A stretch of 64,000 nt of DNA from Narthecium ossifragum (GCA_963920575.1 OY986965.1:4215072-4279071); one strand, 5' to 3'. Shown: positions 16,447-29,450, counted from the stretch's first letter. Translations and numbers: made by a program. Notes: a model not told the origin generated them from the letters alone.

Positions 16447-19400
16447 ATGGTTTCAGTCAAGCAGCTTGAAGGGGAATATGGTTTTTTGAGACAGAACGTT
16501 AACTCTAGACCATCCAAAGGTGACCTCGAGCCTCTCAGAGGTTTGTGCTACTTTCTGTTTCTCCACTGCATTGTTTTTTATTTTTATTTTATGCATATAT
16601 TTTCTTTCTTGTAGTACGGTTCTCTTCCTCGTTGTCAGGGGAGGACTTTTCTAGTAATGCTTATAGTATCTTTTAATTTCCCTACAACAGGAGAATTGTT
16701 CGTAACATCTACGTGATATACTCTTTTAGTGTGATTGATTTGCATGACTGGAAGGTAGATTGTTCTTTCTTCCGCTTCTTTAGAACCTTCATGAATTTAC
16801 ATAATAGAGATTCTCTTGATACTGGATGTTGCATATGTTTCTTGCTTACTTTGCGGTTAAAGAAATAATGTTGCCATCAACCAACTTACATTCAGAAACT
16901 TTTGTCAGTTGACATCCACTATGTGGAGTGTTAAATCATATAAGAAAGCTTGAAATGCATAGCAGGGGGAGAGAGCATATCTTTAGGTTGCCATTAAGGT
17001 GCTTTAGCATCCATTATCTTAGTTTACACAAGTACGCTTTTTTTGTGAGCTTCACTTCTACTTTGATTTCTTATTAAACTCGTCCTTTTGTTATACTTAT
17101 TTTATCTGTTGGAGTTCAATTCTCCATGAGCAATGTTCTGACCTCCACTTTTTCAAAAAGGACCATTTTCCAATAAAACTTCTCACCAAGGTATCTCATA
17201 CTACTTTTTGAGCTATCTGTACTTGTTGAGACTTCATTAGGTATAGTAGTATGATTTTCCTGTATTATGTAGTTTTGGAATAGTCAGTAGCTTGCTTTAT
17301 TTGAAAGTAAGTTTCTACTAAACACACAAGTGAAGAGTTACTTTATATGAATTTTAGGACAGCGATATTCTTGGAAGCATCTACGAATCCTAGTTGTCAT
17401 TAACCTACAATACTTGCCATTTCTTGTTTCATTTGTTGCTTTGTACTGGACTTTTTAAAATTTAGGTCTGTTCCTAATCATAGAAGAGGAAGGTGATAAT
17501 TAACCATAGCAATCTGAAGTTCTAGAAATCAGGAACTCATCCGCCTTAACACATTTGTCACTTTCTTTATCTTGCTTTCTCATGTCTTTGCTTATGTATG
17601 TTTATAGGTATCTCTTAATTGCACCATAGAACAGGTACCGTTTTAGTGATTTGACTTTTGGAACATCTTGGCATCAATTTGTGAACCATGATATCCTCAC
17701 ACTGCTTTGTAGACCAGGTTATTTTGTTCTTAAAGCGTGTAAATCTCTTGAAACCACAGGCCTCTTTAACACATGTTGAATTATCACTTTCTTGATTTTG
17801 TTTTCTCATTTCTTTGCTCAAGTATATTTATAAGTATTTCTGAATTGCACAATAGAACTGGTGTCGTTCTAGTCATTTGATTTTTGGAGCATCTTGGCGT
17901 CAATCTGTGAACCATGCTATCCTCACACTACTTCGCAAACCAGGTTAATTTGTTCTCACAGCGTGTTCATCTCTTGAAACCAGAGTTCCTGGTTATTAAG
18001 GTTGCTTTTGTTTTATGGAGTTTTTTTTCCTGTGCATTGCATACTATCAGTTTGTTCAAAGAATCTTTAAGTTTGCTATGGCTTCCATATGATGTGTCTC
18101 TTAAATTCTAACATAGCTGGACTATGGCAGTGGTTTGTTCCTTTATCTCTTAAGCACTTGATTTTCCTTCTTTGATACAAATTTAAAGTGCTCCAAAATA
18201 CAACAGGAATTAAGACACCACTGTACCGTATGGGTTCTTGTGTTGGCCATGGTGCATGTGAGACTTTTCCACAAGTTGCTGAGGAGCAAAGTTTACTGGA
18301 TGCCCTCCTGCTTGCTAAGGTATATAACCATTATGCATGTTTGTGTTGTTTTCGCCTAATATAACTTCATTAGTGCACCCAGTATATTGATATCTTTTCT
18401 GGATTATTTTTGCCCAAAAAACATTAATTTTGTAGTGGGAAGCTTGTACCTGGAATGGCCTGCTTAGGTTTGATGTGACCAACTGTGAAATGAAGGTACC
18501 CTTTGCTATTAATTGAAGTTACATTTTTGCATAGCAATTTGAAGTAAGCAGTAATTAATTAGTGTTCCCTGTGCAGGTTATTTCTGGTGGAAAGAAATTT
18601 ATTGCTCAGTTGAATGGGAAATGGAATTCAAATGATCTTTTCAAAGTTGAGAACAAAGTCTTCCAACAAGTGGGACATTCTGGATCAAACTATATCCAAA
18701 GTCGTGGGGAAGATATCCTTTTATGTGTTGCCCATGGAGAAAAAGAGAGCTCTGAGCTTATTTCTTCAAGCACACTGCCTAGAGATGGGACCCTGATCAT
18801 CATTAACGTAAGTTGTAAATTGGTTGATTCTAGTTTCCTGTTTCCATTTGAGATGTTTCTAGCGCATAATCCTCCAGTACCTGCTGATTTTGTTGTAATT
18901 CAAAGCCATGACTGATCTTGGTCATTTACAGGCAAGTCCTATTGAGTATGGCCATGTTTTCTTGGTTCCATATGAATCTTATTCTCAATCAGACTTTTTG
19001 GATAAGAGATCACTAGGATTGATCACACAGATTGCTGTTGAAATAAATAGCTGCTCATTTCGCATCTACTATGACTATGTGCCTTCTATGAGACCTGGAC
19101 CTGTACTCTTTCAGGTATGTATGTTCTTAACTATATTTGGGGACCATTCAGCTAGCAAGCACATACTCTTGAAACATTGTGTAGACTCAACTTGTTCCGA
19201 TGATCGCATTGATTTTTTCTGCCTTTTCATTTGACGGTTCAATTCTTTTCTTGAGGCAATTACTCAAAAGGAGAATAGAAGAGGAACAAAAGCCAATGGA
19301 TGTATGATGCTTTGAAAATTATGTCATGAATTTTGCATAATATTGTACTGTCATCTTTTAAGATTCTCCTGAAATGAAATTTCAATGTAACCAATATCTT

Positions 19401-20805
19401 GCATACTAGAAAATGGCAGGCAAGGGCTATCTCTTGGATTAAGATTCAGGATTTTCTTGATCTGATTATCCTTCTCTTGTTAGTCAGCGCTTATCGTATT
19501 ATGTAAATGAAAGCTGTCTATTGGAGCCATCTATCGCAATGTCAATTTTTTCCCTTTGCTTGTGCAGGCTAATTACTTTGCAAACCCTTTGCCTGCGGAA
19601 GTTGTTCCACTCATCCCTTTGTATAAGGAGAGGGTCTCTAAGATGATAGAAATTTATGAGCTTGCAGATTATCCTATTAAAGCTTTGGTGTTCGTGAGCA
19701 GGAACTTGAAACTACTGCTCAACATAGTGATCGACATATGTGCTTGGTTACACAAGCATGATAATCCATTCAGTCTGCTGATTTCTGATCATGGCACGAG
19801 ATTCATCTTATTTCCTCAGGTAGATCTAATAGCCTGGCTACTATTCTCAATCTTAATCCACTTTCTGATCTAAAGAACTTCGTCTTGGACATGTGATTGG
19901 ATGTTATCTTCTTTGAAAATAATGCTCATGGCTCGGCAGTTTTTATCGTTTGAAATTTAGAGATGATGTTTTGAGAATGTCTTTGATTGCTGGAATAATT
20001 TGTTCAGTTGGGGTCCTTAACAATTCAAGATGAGAGGGAGTACCACTTTCAATTGCATGTGGGGGCGTTTAGTTCTTAGAATAACATTCTCACGTGCCTC
20101 CCAAGGCTGCATAATTCTTTATATCTTGCTTAAGCATTTTATTTTCAGTTCTGAATTTATGCGAAAAAATATTATTTCTTTGGTAACAATCTGTTATTGT
20201 ATTTTGCATTTCTAAGGATTATAATGTCATGAAGCTAGTTTTTCAATTGAAGTTCTTTGGTTATTACCTCAGTGGATGACAAGAATCTAGAGCTAGTGTT
20301 AGGTCTGAAGAATCATATAGCCTTATTGATCCCCAGTACCTTAAAAGGCTGCATACTTTCTGAGTTGCTTGCCTGAGAGTTTGGTGATATGTGCCCAAAG
20401 AATCCTCTCTAAATTACAGATGATGAAATGCTTCTTCTTCTTTTTTGACAAATCGTCTCATCTTTAAATTCATGCCCTTATGTTGGACTGTGGCTGGTTT
20501 TATCTATCTTATAAACTGCATTAGTTACAGTTGATTATCATTAAATGCTATTCTTATGAAAGGGAGATAAAACCTTTTGTGTACACCAGATCCAAATACT
20601 AACTGGACGCAACTTGTCTGCCTGGGAATGCGGGGGCTACTTCATATTCAACTCAAATGCAGAACACAATTGTGTCTCTGAGGCAGAAATCTGTAACCAA
20701 ATGTCAGCCGTTTCTTTGGATGACGAAGGGTTCCAAGCTCTGAAGCAGCTTTCCTGCGGTATCACGAACAAACATGTTCTTCCAGTTGCAAAGCCTTCTA
20801 CTTAA
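16447..20805 (+). CDS. Divergent GDP-L-galactose phosphorylase-like (VTC2-like) protein
   Basis: Seven exons join in frame to 382 aa: 16447-16540, 18207-18319, 18436-18495, 18577-18807, 18932-19114, 19568-19819 and 20590-20805. Family blocks in order are GIKTPLYRMG, EEQSLLDALLLAKWE, GLLRFDVTNCEMKVI, KFIAQLNGKW, SPIEYGHVFLVP (168-179), ALVFVS, FSLLISDHGTRFILFPQ, LSAWECGGYF, and a C-terminal LDDEGFQALKQLS. These follow VTC2/VTC5, the committed enzyme of the plant ascorbate pathway. However, the VTC2 motif HLHFQ aligns with PVLFQ (223-227), so both histidines, including the one that carries the guanylyl intermediate, are absent. A short stretch before the C-terminal domain is also missing. It is therefore likely non-catalytic, perhaps regulatory. 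The ATG is the first before a family-like opening (MVSVKQLEGEY). Confidence 0.85.
17548..17985. repeat. 220-bp tandem duplication inside the first coding intron
   Basis: 17548-17762 and 17768-17985 are diverged direct copies. They share blocks such as TTTTGGA(A/G)CATCTTGGC, GTGAACCATG and ATATCCTCACACT/CTATCCTCACACT, and both end with CATCTCTTGAAACCA-like sequence. The period is 220 bp. The duplication lies wholly within intron 1 of the VTC2-like gene. Confidence 0.85.
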
Positions 20806-21644
20806 AACCAGTCAAATATGCTTTATGTTCCTCGAAAACATTATTTGTGTAATCTTTCTAGTTTTGTTCTTTGCTTGTGCTGAATTTATCAGACTATGTG
20901 AATTTGCATTTGGTACTATCTGTATTACTGCTGAACTACTTCTAATGAAACTTATGGTTGTGTTACGCAGCTAATGCTGGTTCTTCAAATAAAATTCAAT
21001 TCTTTGCTTTCTATTGCTAATGGATGAGCTTTGGTGCAGCAAATTCTCTGTTTATGATTGGAATCGCATGGAGATATCTTCATGGTTTCGTTTTGCCATC
21101 TTGATTATATTTTACAGTTCCTTTGATGTGCATGTTAAATGGACAGGAGTAATCACACCAGACTCTTCAACAAGGGTAGCTACTTTGCTAGGTCTCTCTG
21201 TCTTCTGCTGAGCTACCTTCATATCCTTACAATGTATAGCGGCGTACGCCTACTACATGGTCCAGCTTTAGGGGTCTCTTTACCAGTGATCCCCTATCAT
21301 ACGGGCGTGAAACTTTGAGACCGCTGACTAGAGAAATGTCAGAATAAAACTTCAGAATAGAAATCTTTTTATTCTGCGCCAATCTTTCAATGATCTAGAG
21401 GAGCAGCAGCAAGTGAAATTTTATTAGACAAACTATGCTGTGGAGGTCCTGGAGGACCGGGCACTAGCAAGTAATTTGTAGAAGTCGGGGTATTTGCCAC
21501 CTTAGTTTGGATACACACACGCACCAAAAAAAAAAAAAAAGAATATCTAACCAGGCCAGGGTCGGCTTGAATCTATTCAAAATTGATCTAGATCCAACTA
21601 ACGTAATATCCGCTAGTAAGTGTTTTATTGATGATATTAAGGGG
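20806..21644. other. 3' flank of the VTC2-like gene
   Basis: It contains a plausible poly(A) signal (AATAAAA, about 20989) and AT-rich DNA. An A15 run at about 21526-21540 could be a tail of an unrecognised short retroelement. No gene is seen. Confidence 0.5.
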
Positions 21645-21690
21645 ACATATTGCTTTTTTTTTTTGAATAGATAAGCCCTGAGGCTAGCTC

Positions 21691-24600
21691 CTACATCACA
21701 ACTCCTCCCATAGATCCATTAGGGACCTCTGGGTTAGGATTTATTACATCACCCAAGCCACCTACCATATCTACTGACCCCATCGAAGCAGCTCCCATAC
21801 CCATCACTGATCTTCTTGCTTCACCTGCCACTTCATCTGCACTTACGTTCTCTTCACGGGGGATACACCGGAGATGGAAACTTTGGAAGTTGCCAATCTT
21901 ACGCCAGATACCACACAATAATGGAAGCATATCCACCGACGCCGGGAAACGACCACAAACTAAACTCACAACAGCACAAGAGTCACTCTCCACCTCTAGA
22001 TCTCTAAGTCCTCTGTTCAGACCCTCTTGCAGGGCAGCTGCAATCGCATGAAGCTCGCCCATAAGAACTTGATCCCGTTCACAAAACCTAATATCCGAGG
22101 CTGTCCACTGCACTGCATCGTCACCATCCACACAGACTATGCCGATGCCAACCGCCCCTCCTCCAATACCAGCTGAGGCATCAACTTGCAGAATAGAGGT
22201 TCCCCTGTTAGCTCTCTCCGGTTTCATCCTTCTTCGTGAGAAATGAACCAAGTGGTACTCTCTAGCAAACCACCATATCCGTCGGAGTTCATTATGCACA
22301 ACAAAGGGACGATCATCATAGATCAAGGAGCAGCGTCCCTTCCAAATACACCAAAGTGTATAAGCCACCAGCGTTTTCTGAAAGGTTTTGTTCTCTTCCT
22401 TGGATGATCTACTCAGGACTTCAAAGCAACTGCTTAAGGACCAATCAACCATATCAAATCCTGCCGATTGGGATACTGCAGACCAAAGTACCCGAGTCAC
22501 CGGACATTCCACAAAGATATGCTCTAGCGTTTCCATGCAGTAGCCGCAGTTAGGGCAAGACCCATCAGATGTCATGCATGCACTCCATAAATTTGCCATT
22601 GTTGGAAGCTTCCCATGTGCCAATCGCCAAAGAAAAATTCACACCCGTGGCCCGGCTGGAACCTTCCAGACTGACCACCACCACCGACGCAGGCACTCCC
22701 CTTGCGGCTGTGTCCGACGGTGAGCCTCCAAAAATTGGTAGCATGACGCCGTGGTAATGTTGCCAGAAGCAGTCCACCCCCACCGAAAGACATCTTCCTC
22801 TTGTATCTGGATCTGCTGGATCTGTTCAACTATGTCCTCATCAAAATACTCCTTTAGCTTCTCTACCTCCCATGATCCCTGCTCAGATATAAAGCTAGAT
22901 ACCAACGTGTCCGTTGGGAGATCTTCGACAGAAACAGGACAAGGCCACTGGGAGAGTCTCTGATCACCAAGCCACCAATCATCAACTACTCTCACCGTCC
23001 CGCTCCGTCCCGGCGACCAAACCACCCCACCACGAAGAAACCTTGACGCTCTACATATGGATCGCCACAAAATAGAGCAACGAGATGGCAGGTTGTCCCC
23101 CGAAAGATGGCCCTCCAAACGATACTTATTCCTGACAAGTTTAGTCCAGATGGTCATCTTACCGGACAATATAAAGGAGGCTCGACGCATTCTCATGGCC
23201 TGTTGCCAGAGGCTAAGGTCCTTCAAGCCCAAACCGCCTCTTGATTTGTGCTGACAAACCGTCTCCCATGCCACTACTGAGAAGCCTCCCTTCCTACCTC
23301 GCCGTAGGAAGTTCCGAATAAGAGTTTCAATCTTGTTCAAAACACCGATCGGAACAGGCTGAGCCATCATCTGAAAGGCCGGCATCGTCTGTAACACCGA
23401 CTGCACCAAGATCACCCGCGCCGCATCTGCAAGTTTCCGAGCACTCCAAGCAGACAGCCTCGCTTGTACGGATTCAATCGACCCATTGAAATCATGCCTA
23501 TGCAGCCTTCTTGCATCCAAAGGAATCCCAAGATACTTCCATGCACCAACCTTCCGTTCTTTTTAGCAACCTTCCCCTGCGCCTACGCGACACAATAGGC
23601 GAGAACTTAATGCTGGACTTCTCCGAATTCATTTCCAGTCCGGACATTTGCTTATACCTCTTAAGAACATTTAATAGTTTCTGAGCCTCCTCTGGAGTCG
23701 CCCGAGTGAAAAAGATGCAATCGTCCGCATAAAGTAGATGGCTGACATGAAAGCTTGGATCAAGATATCTCACGCCATCTAGAGCAAACAAAGGCAGAGA
23801 TAGCAACTGCGACAGAACCTCTTGACAGAGGACAAACAAGTACAGTGATAAGGGATCACCTTGCCGAAGCCCCCTATGCGACCTGAAAAACCCACAAATC
23901 CGACCATTGATAATAAGAGAAAATCGCGGGGTGGTGATGCACTCCATGATCCATCCAACCCAACGCTCTGGAAAACCCATCTGAAGAAGAACTCGATGAA
24001 GGAAATCCCAACGAACTGAGTCATATGCCGCCCTCAGGTCCACCTTCACAGCCATCAACGCCTTCGTCTTCGATGCATACTGGAGTGTGTGCATAAGCTC
24101 CTGTGCTGCTCCAAGATTATCAAATATAGATCTTCCTTCAATGAATGCAGACTGCTCCAATCCAACAAGACCCTCCAGAAGAGGCTTCAGCCGATTACTA
24201 AGAATAGTCGAAACTAGCTTATACAATACATTGCAGAGGCTGATCGGCCTAAACTCCTTCACTCGACAGGGATTCGCAATCTTCGGAATAAAAGATATAA
24301 ATGTATTATTCCAATTAGGTGGCAATCTACCTGAAGAGAAAAAAGCCTTGCACCAAAGAAACTACATCCGCTCCGCAGGTATCCCAATGCTGTTGAAAAA
24401 ACTCACAAGGAAGCCCATTCGGACCCGGCGTCTTGTTATTCCCCATACTATCTAAGGCCTTCTTTATTTCTTCCGGAGTTACCTCTGTCAAGAGCGACTG
24501 AGCATCCTCTTATGATATAGTAGGCAGCGGTGGTAGAGGTGTCTCCCGAATAGCCCTCCATCTTCGCCATAAATCCTTATAGTGATCGATAAAGACTCCT

Positions 24601-25808
24601 GCAATGGCTTCCTGTGACGACACTGCCTCTCCAGCCAGGTTCAAGATCTCAGAGATAGCAGACCTGTTACCTGCAGTCTTCATAGACTGATGAAAAGAGC
24701 TCGTATTCCGGTCCCCTTCTTCCACCCATTGGGATCGTTTAAATTGTGCGACATACGAATCATGCTGCGCCAGCACCGCCATATGCTTGTTCTCTAACTC
24801 TCGCATAAGTACATGTTCCTCCAAGGCCAAGCACCCCTCGTCTTCCTTAGCATACAGAGAGTCAAGTGTATGTAGATCAAACTGATGAGAGTTATACAGG
24901 TCAAAATCATCCTTTTTATTCCATCCCTTCACCACACGTTTCACCTCCTTAAGTTTGCCCTGAAAATTATATTGCAACGAGCCAGTTCTGGCCCGCCTCC
25001 AAGCTCTCTCAACCACTTTCCGAAACTCCGGCAACGGGATCCAAAATTGCTGGAGACGGAACATAGAGGGACCTGGTAACTGTCGACTTGGTTCCAGCTC
25101 TAGAAGAAGAGGACGATGGTCTCCTGAAAAATATTTGAGATGCTTAATCTCTGCCTTTGGGAACCATCTACGCCATCCCGATGTGCACAGTCCGCGATCA
25201 AGCCGTTCCAAGGTGCGAGCCCTTCCAAACTGCCGATTGTTCCAGGTAAAAGACGGTCCAGTGAAGCCCAGATCCACCAAGTCATCTCCTAAGATAAAAT
25301 TAATAAAATCCATTACCTCCCTTGAATAGTGAAAAGGTACTCGGCCTCGTTTCTCTGATGGCGCTGCAACGACGTTGAAATCTCCCAACATGAGGTGCGG
25401 CCATCCTAGAGCATTGATTCTTCGAAGGTCCTCCCAGAGATCCACCCTTTCTCTTCTCGTTCGAGCAGCATAAACGGCAGAAATAAACCACTGCCCATAC
25501 CATTCTGTAGTAATAGTTCCATGCACAGCTTGATCAGAGAATTTGAGAAAAGTAACATTCCCCAGATTAGCCCGCTAGACAACAAGAATGCCCCCTTTAC
25601 GACCTCTGGACGGTAGAAGAAAGGTGCACCATGTATCACCTAAATTCTGCTTGAAAAATTCCATATGGGATTCCACCACCACAGCCTCCAAAACAAATAA
25701 GAAATCCAGTTGCTGTTCGAATAAAAGACGCCGACAAGAATCAAGGACTCGCTTAGGCCCGAGCCCGTGGCAATTCCACGCTAAAAAGCGTGACATAAAA
25801 CACATCAT
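21691..25808 (-). pseudogene. LINE ORF2: endonuclease, reverse transcriptase, RNase H
   Basis: The N-terminal AP-like endonuclease is recognised by FLAWNCHGLG, LMLGDFNV and LERLDRGLC, with SGDHRPLLLEL near 25110. The reverse transcriptase has PISLCNVLYKLVS, QSAFIEGRSIFDN, the GLRQGDPLS block and the catalytic YADD (23731-23720). A zinc-binding domain (CPNCGYCMETLEHIFVECP, near 22560) and an RNase H domain (QVDASAGIGGGAVGIG, ESDSCAVVSLV, RCIPREENVSADEVA) complete it. Defects are TAG at 25575-25577, TAA at 24510-24512, frameshifts near 24335 and 23560, and a stop near 22640. It is a dead copy. Confidence 0.92.
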
Positions 25809-27589
25809 TGATCAGAAGTACCCCTAACTGGGGTCCCATGCCTCGTGCGTTTGGTCCTGCCAACTGCACTCTCCCCATGTTCAATCATCAGCAAGTCCAC
25901 AGCCGGCACGAAGCTCTGTTGTCTAGTAGAGAATCCCGGAGGATCTCCAGAGGCTTCATAGTCCAACTCCTGCCTGGTAGCCGGGCTCAGTTGATGTAGA
26001 GCATTGTGGAGCTTCTCGACGCCAACTGCATGTAACTCCAGCAGTTTAACCTCGTCCAACTGATTCGACTCCATAATCGGTGACTTCCTTCCTTTAATAC
26101 CATACCCCTTCGGCACCACAAGGGGTCCAGGCCGACTTGGGTTTCTGAGCTCTCGAGCATACCAAGCCAACTCGTGTTTAGACAGGTCCGCTAATGCCGT
26201 ATCAGATAAGCAGAGCGGATCATCTCTAAGGATACTAAACCAGTTAAGCGACTGCACCGACTTGGTGCCAGAAATTGCAATCTGTGTCCCACGCTCTATT
26301 ACCGGTTTAGTTTGCCTTTCCACCCTCTTGCCTTTGCCTTTATTTGAATTAGAGCCAAAAACAACACCTCCATCAGAACCACCATTACCGCCCAACGAGT
26401 GACTCTCTCCAAATTTGAAAATTGATTCCCTTCCCTCTTTAGCTAACGCCAGATTTTGATTGGATGATGCCAAAACAGACTTCTCTTGAAATCCAACAGC
26501 TTCCCTTCCATCCTTGTCAGCGTCATCTCCGTGCACAATTTCCGCCCGGACCTTCGGTTGCCACACACCACCAACAGCGCCTCCTCGCGGCCCAGCACCG
26601 GCCTGCGGTCGACCCATCTATGGATAACGAGGACGATCTCTCCATCTTCTTGGCTGCACCGTCCGCCACTCACCCGAAACCTCCTCCCCTTTAGCAGTCT
26701 GCGCCCCCTGCTGGGTTGTCTTCTCCTCCGGGACACCCATGACCATAGAATCAGACATTCCATCACTAACATGCACTGGCGTCTGAGGCGCGACGTCCAC
26801 CGGCTTATTGTCCACACACCCACATCTATCCTTAGTTTGTCCAATGGTGCCACAAGCTACACACAACAGCACATTCTCGTAGACTATCGGCTGCAAGAAA
26901 GAGACCTCCTCTCCCATGGAGTTGAGATATGTAACTTCAGTGTCCTTCCGAACTGGCATAGTAACGTCCACCTCCACACAGACCCGTGCATAACGGCTTC
27001 GATCAGAAAACTTGGTGGAAGAATCAATAGCCAGAGGTCTCCCAATGGTGGCCGCGATAATAAGCAATGATTGGCGCTCACCAAGATCACTCGGCAACTC
27101 AGGTAGTCGGACCCATACTGGCACCTTGCTGAAATCCTCTCCTGTTGGCCTAAAGCATGGACGCCACCTGATGAGTGAGAGAGTCTTCCCATCAATAGTC
27201 CACGGACCTCCTGTCAAGATTTTGAGCATGTCATCTTCATTCGCAAATTTGAACACAAAGCCCCCATGGGACCGGTCCGTCACCAGGAACGGCTCTGAAG
27301 TTTTCCAAACAAAAGCCAGGCGTCGGCGCAAGAAATCAAGCCCCACACGCCCCCCAAAGAACCTGCCGAACAGAGAATGAGCCCACTTCTTCTGACAATC
27401 CGCAAGAACATCCGGTAGGATAAAGGCGCGTTCCTGACGTAACGGGCCTAAGCTGTTGATCTCTTCCTCCCCTACAAATCAATTATCCACCCCCCTTGGA
27501 GATACCACCTTTGCCCAAGAAGTCACCGGCGGGCCGCCCGCAGCACCCTTCCCAGGCTCTCCAGCCGTTCCGTCCGACTCTACCTCCAT
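25805..27589 (-). pseudogene. LINE ORF1 (DUF4283/zinc-knuckle, gag-like)
   Basis: It starts MEVESDGTAGEPGKG at 27589. A DUF4283-like RNA-binding domain follows (HSLFGRFFGGRVGLDFLRR, FKFANEDDMLKILTGGPWTI, KVPVWVRLPELPSDL). Next comes a CxxC zinc knuckle (CVACGTIGQTKDRCG) and a basic, low-complexity C-terminus. Two in-frame stops break it, a TGA near 27480 and a TAG at 26618-26620; otherwise the frame is constant. In this family ORF1 binds LINE RNA. ORF2 starts at 25808, overlapping the ORF1 end by 4 bases. Confidence 0.88.
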
Positions 27590-27606
27590 CAATCCTGTCA
27601 CATATT

Positions 27607-28299
27607 TAGTGAGGGTTAATATCATATTTCGTTTCAAATATGCTATCAATCTTATAAGGGGAACGCTTCTGTCAGGATTGGCAAAAAATCATGACTTTTT
27701 GCCATCCAATGAGGTCATGACACGTAGCATATTCACCTCATGATCTGCTGGTTCGGATCCCCATCTGTGACTCGAATCTTTCTTCATTCTCCTCTCACCG
27801 TCGGGAAACCCAAGCTCCTTCCTCTCCCCCCTCGTCCACCTCCCAATGAGCCGCCATCATCGCCTGTCCAGTCGGCCAAGGCTCCGGCCACAATGCCCAG
27901 CCATGCCCCCAAGCTTCCCATGCCAACCTCTTCCCTCGCCGATCTCCGATCTCTCTCTCTCTCCTCTTCACCTCGCTGTCCGTCGCCTCGCGGAGCCCCA
28001 TCGACCATGACTCTGACCTCCACTCCTCCCTCCTCCCTCTCGCTGACGCTGCAGTTATCCGCCAATGCCAAGCTCCACCAGCCCTCGTTGCAGGCAATCG
28101 TGCCCTTGATCCACTGGCTCTTCATTCCGTCGGCGTTGAAGCCTTACTCCAACTCCGGCGAAGCCTCAGCTCCGACGGACCCCCCATGAACTCCAACCGG
28201 CCACCGCCATCCCCCCTCTCCTTTTCCAGTGAAGCCGCAGCCACCCGCGGCATCCCCTCCTCATTCCGTCGCCGTCGCGACCTCCCTCGATGATGGAGT
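27607..28299. other. C-rich region, no recognised gene
   Basis: About 170 bp of AT-rich DNA is followed by strongly C-rich DNA. An open frame at 27740-28189 gives only a Pro/Ser-rich product of skewed composition. It could be remnant 5' LINE or gene leader sequence. I cannot support a gene. Confidence 0.4.
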
Positions 28300-28360
28300 A
28301 GTTCCAGTTTGATCTCCTATACTAGCTAGCTTTGTGTGTGTAGGAGATCAAACTGGAACT
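28300..28360. repeat. Perfect 20-bp inverted repeat (hairpin)
   Basis: 28300-28319 (AGTTCCAGTT...CTCCTA) is exactly complementary to 28341-28360, with a 21-nt loop containing CTAGCTAG. Pairing continues weakly outside (GATGGA with TCCGTC). It could be a foldback transposon relic or small-RNA-like stem. The function is unknown. Confidence 0.8.
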
Positions 28361-29039
28361 CCGTCCTACTTTCTTCTCGCCTTTCGAATAATCCATCATG
28401 GCTTCTCTCGTTTCCTCCGCCGCCTCTCCCCCTACGGCTCTATCTTCTTATAGATCTCCTCCTTCGCCACCGAACACAGCGCTTCCTCCATCAACCCCGC
28501 GCATTTGAATGACTTCATCCGCGGCATGGGCCGCTGCACCGCCACCTTCTCCTCGCCGTCTCTCTCTTTCATGGAACTGCTAGTCTCCTCGGCCATGGTT
28601 AGATATTGTGAGTGGTATGTGTTGGGTTCCCTCTTCATGAGATGAGAAAAACAAGACATTGGCTTCTGAGAGATGAAGGCAAGAGGAAGAAGAAAGCACC
28701 CACGGAGGTAAGATGGGCTCATGCAGCACACATGGAGGTATACGAGCGCGTGGAGCGCGGCGGGCCCAGGCAGCGGGCGAGTGGCGCGCGAGGCGCCCGA
28801 GGGGAGCGTGCGGGCGGCACGAGTCGTGAAGCTGAAGGTGGGATCTCCATCCAGTGGTTGACACCTAAGTGGTAAGACTGTGGTAATCAGCGTCGCAGTC
28901 ACTAGCTATGTGGCTGATTTCCATTGGCTTGGCAAAAAGCAATAGGGGAAGATGTGCAAAAATATAAATAAAATTACATAAGAAAGGTGGAGGTGGCTGA
29001 AAACACTCTTGATGGAGAATTTCAGCTAATTAAATTATA
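28361..29039. other. Unassigned region with short open frames
   Basis: On the plus strand a frame opens MASLVSSAAS at about 28398 but stops after about 36 codons. On the minus strand a frame reads MAEETSSSMKERDGEEK then RPMPRMKSFKCAG and AKEEIYKKIEP (about 28596-28432). I recognise neither. They may be remnants of a gene exon. Confidence 0.3.
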
Positions 29040-29450
29040 ATTTGAAGAGTTAAAAAGATAAAAATGCATTTAAACAGATGAAATTGAATTTAAACAGATG
29101 AAAATGCATGCAAAACATGAAAATGATTTTAGAAAGATGAAAATAAATATAAAAAGATGAAAATGAATGTAAAAAGATGAAAATGAATTTAGAAAGATAA
29201 AAATGATTTCAAAAAGATCAAAATGAATTGTGAAAGATGAAAATGAATTCAGAAAGATGAAAAATGAATTTAGAAAGATAAAAAAGATTTGGGAAAGATG
29301 AAAATGAATTGAGAAATATGAAAATGAATTCAGAAAGATGAAAATGCATGTAAAAAGATGGAAATGAATTCAGAAAAATAAAAATGAATTTAGAAAGATG
29401 AAAATAAATTTAAAAAGATGAAAATGAATTTAAAAAGATCAAAATGACTG
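29040..29450. repeat. A-rich minisatellite
   Basis: About 20 degenerate tandem units of the form GAAAATGAATTTAGAAAGAT (about 19-21 bp) fill the interval. The strand bias is extreme (purine-rich on plus). There is no open frame. Confidence 0.9.

Larger units (their letters stand above)
21652..27599 (-). mobile_element. Near full-length L1-type LINE (inactive)
   Basis: The minus strand carries ORF1 then ORF2. The element ends at its 3' side in a poly(A) tail, seen as T12 at 21653-21664. A 7-bp sequence ACATATT lies just outside both ends (21645-21651 and 27600-27606) and is a plausible target duplication. Both ORFs have stops and ORF2 has frameshifts, so it is not autonomous now. It lies downstream of the VTC2-like gene in opposite orientation. 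Confidence 0.93.

Noticed and set aside
27740..28189. 149-aa Pro/Ser-rich frame
   Set aside because: Composition-driven; its antisense is open too and no domain can be seen.
28300..28360. MicroRNA precursor
   Set aside because: The stem is only about 20-26 bp, too short for a plant precursor with a mature/star duplex inside a longer arm.
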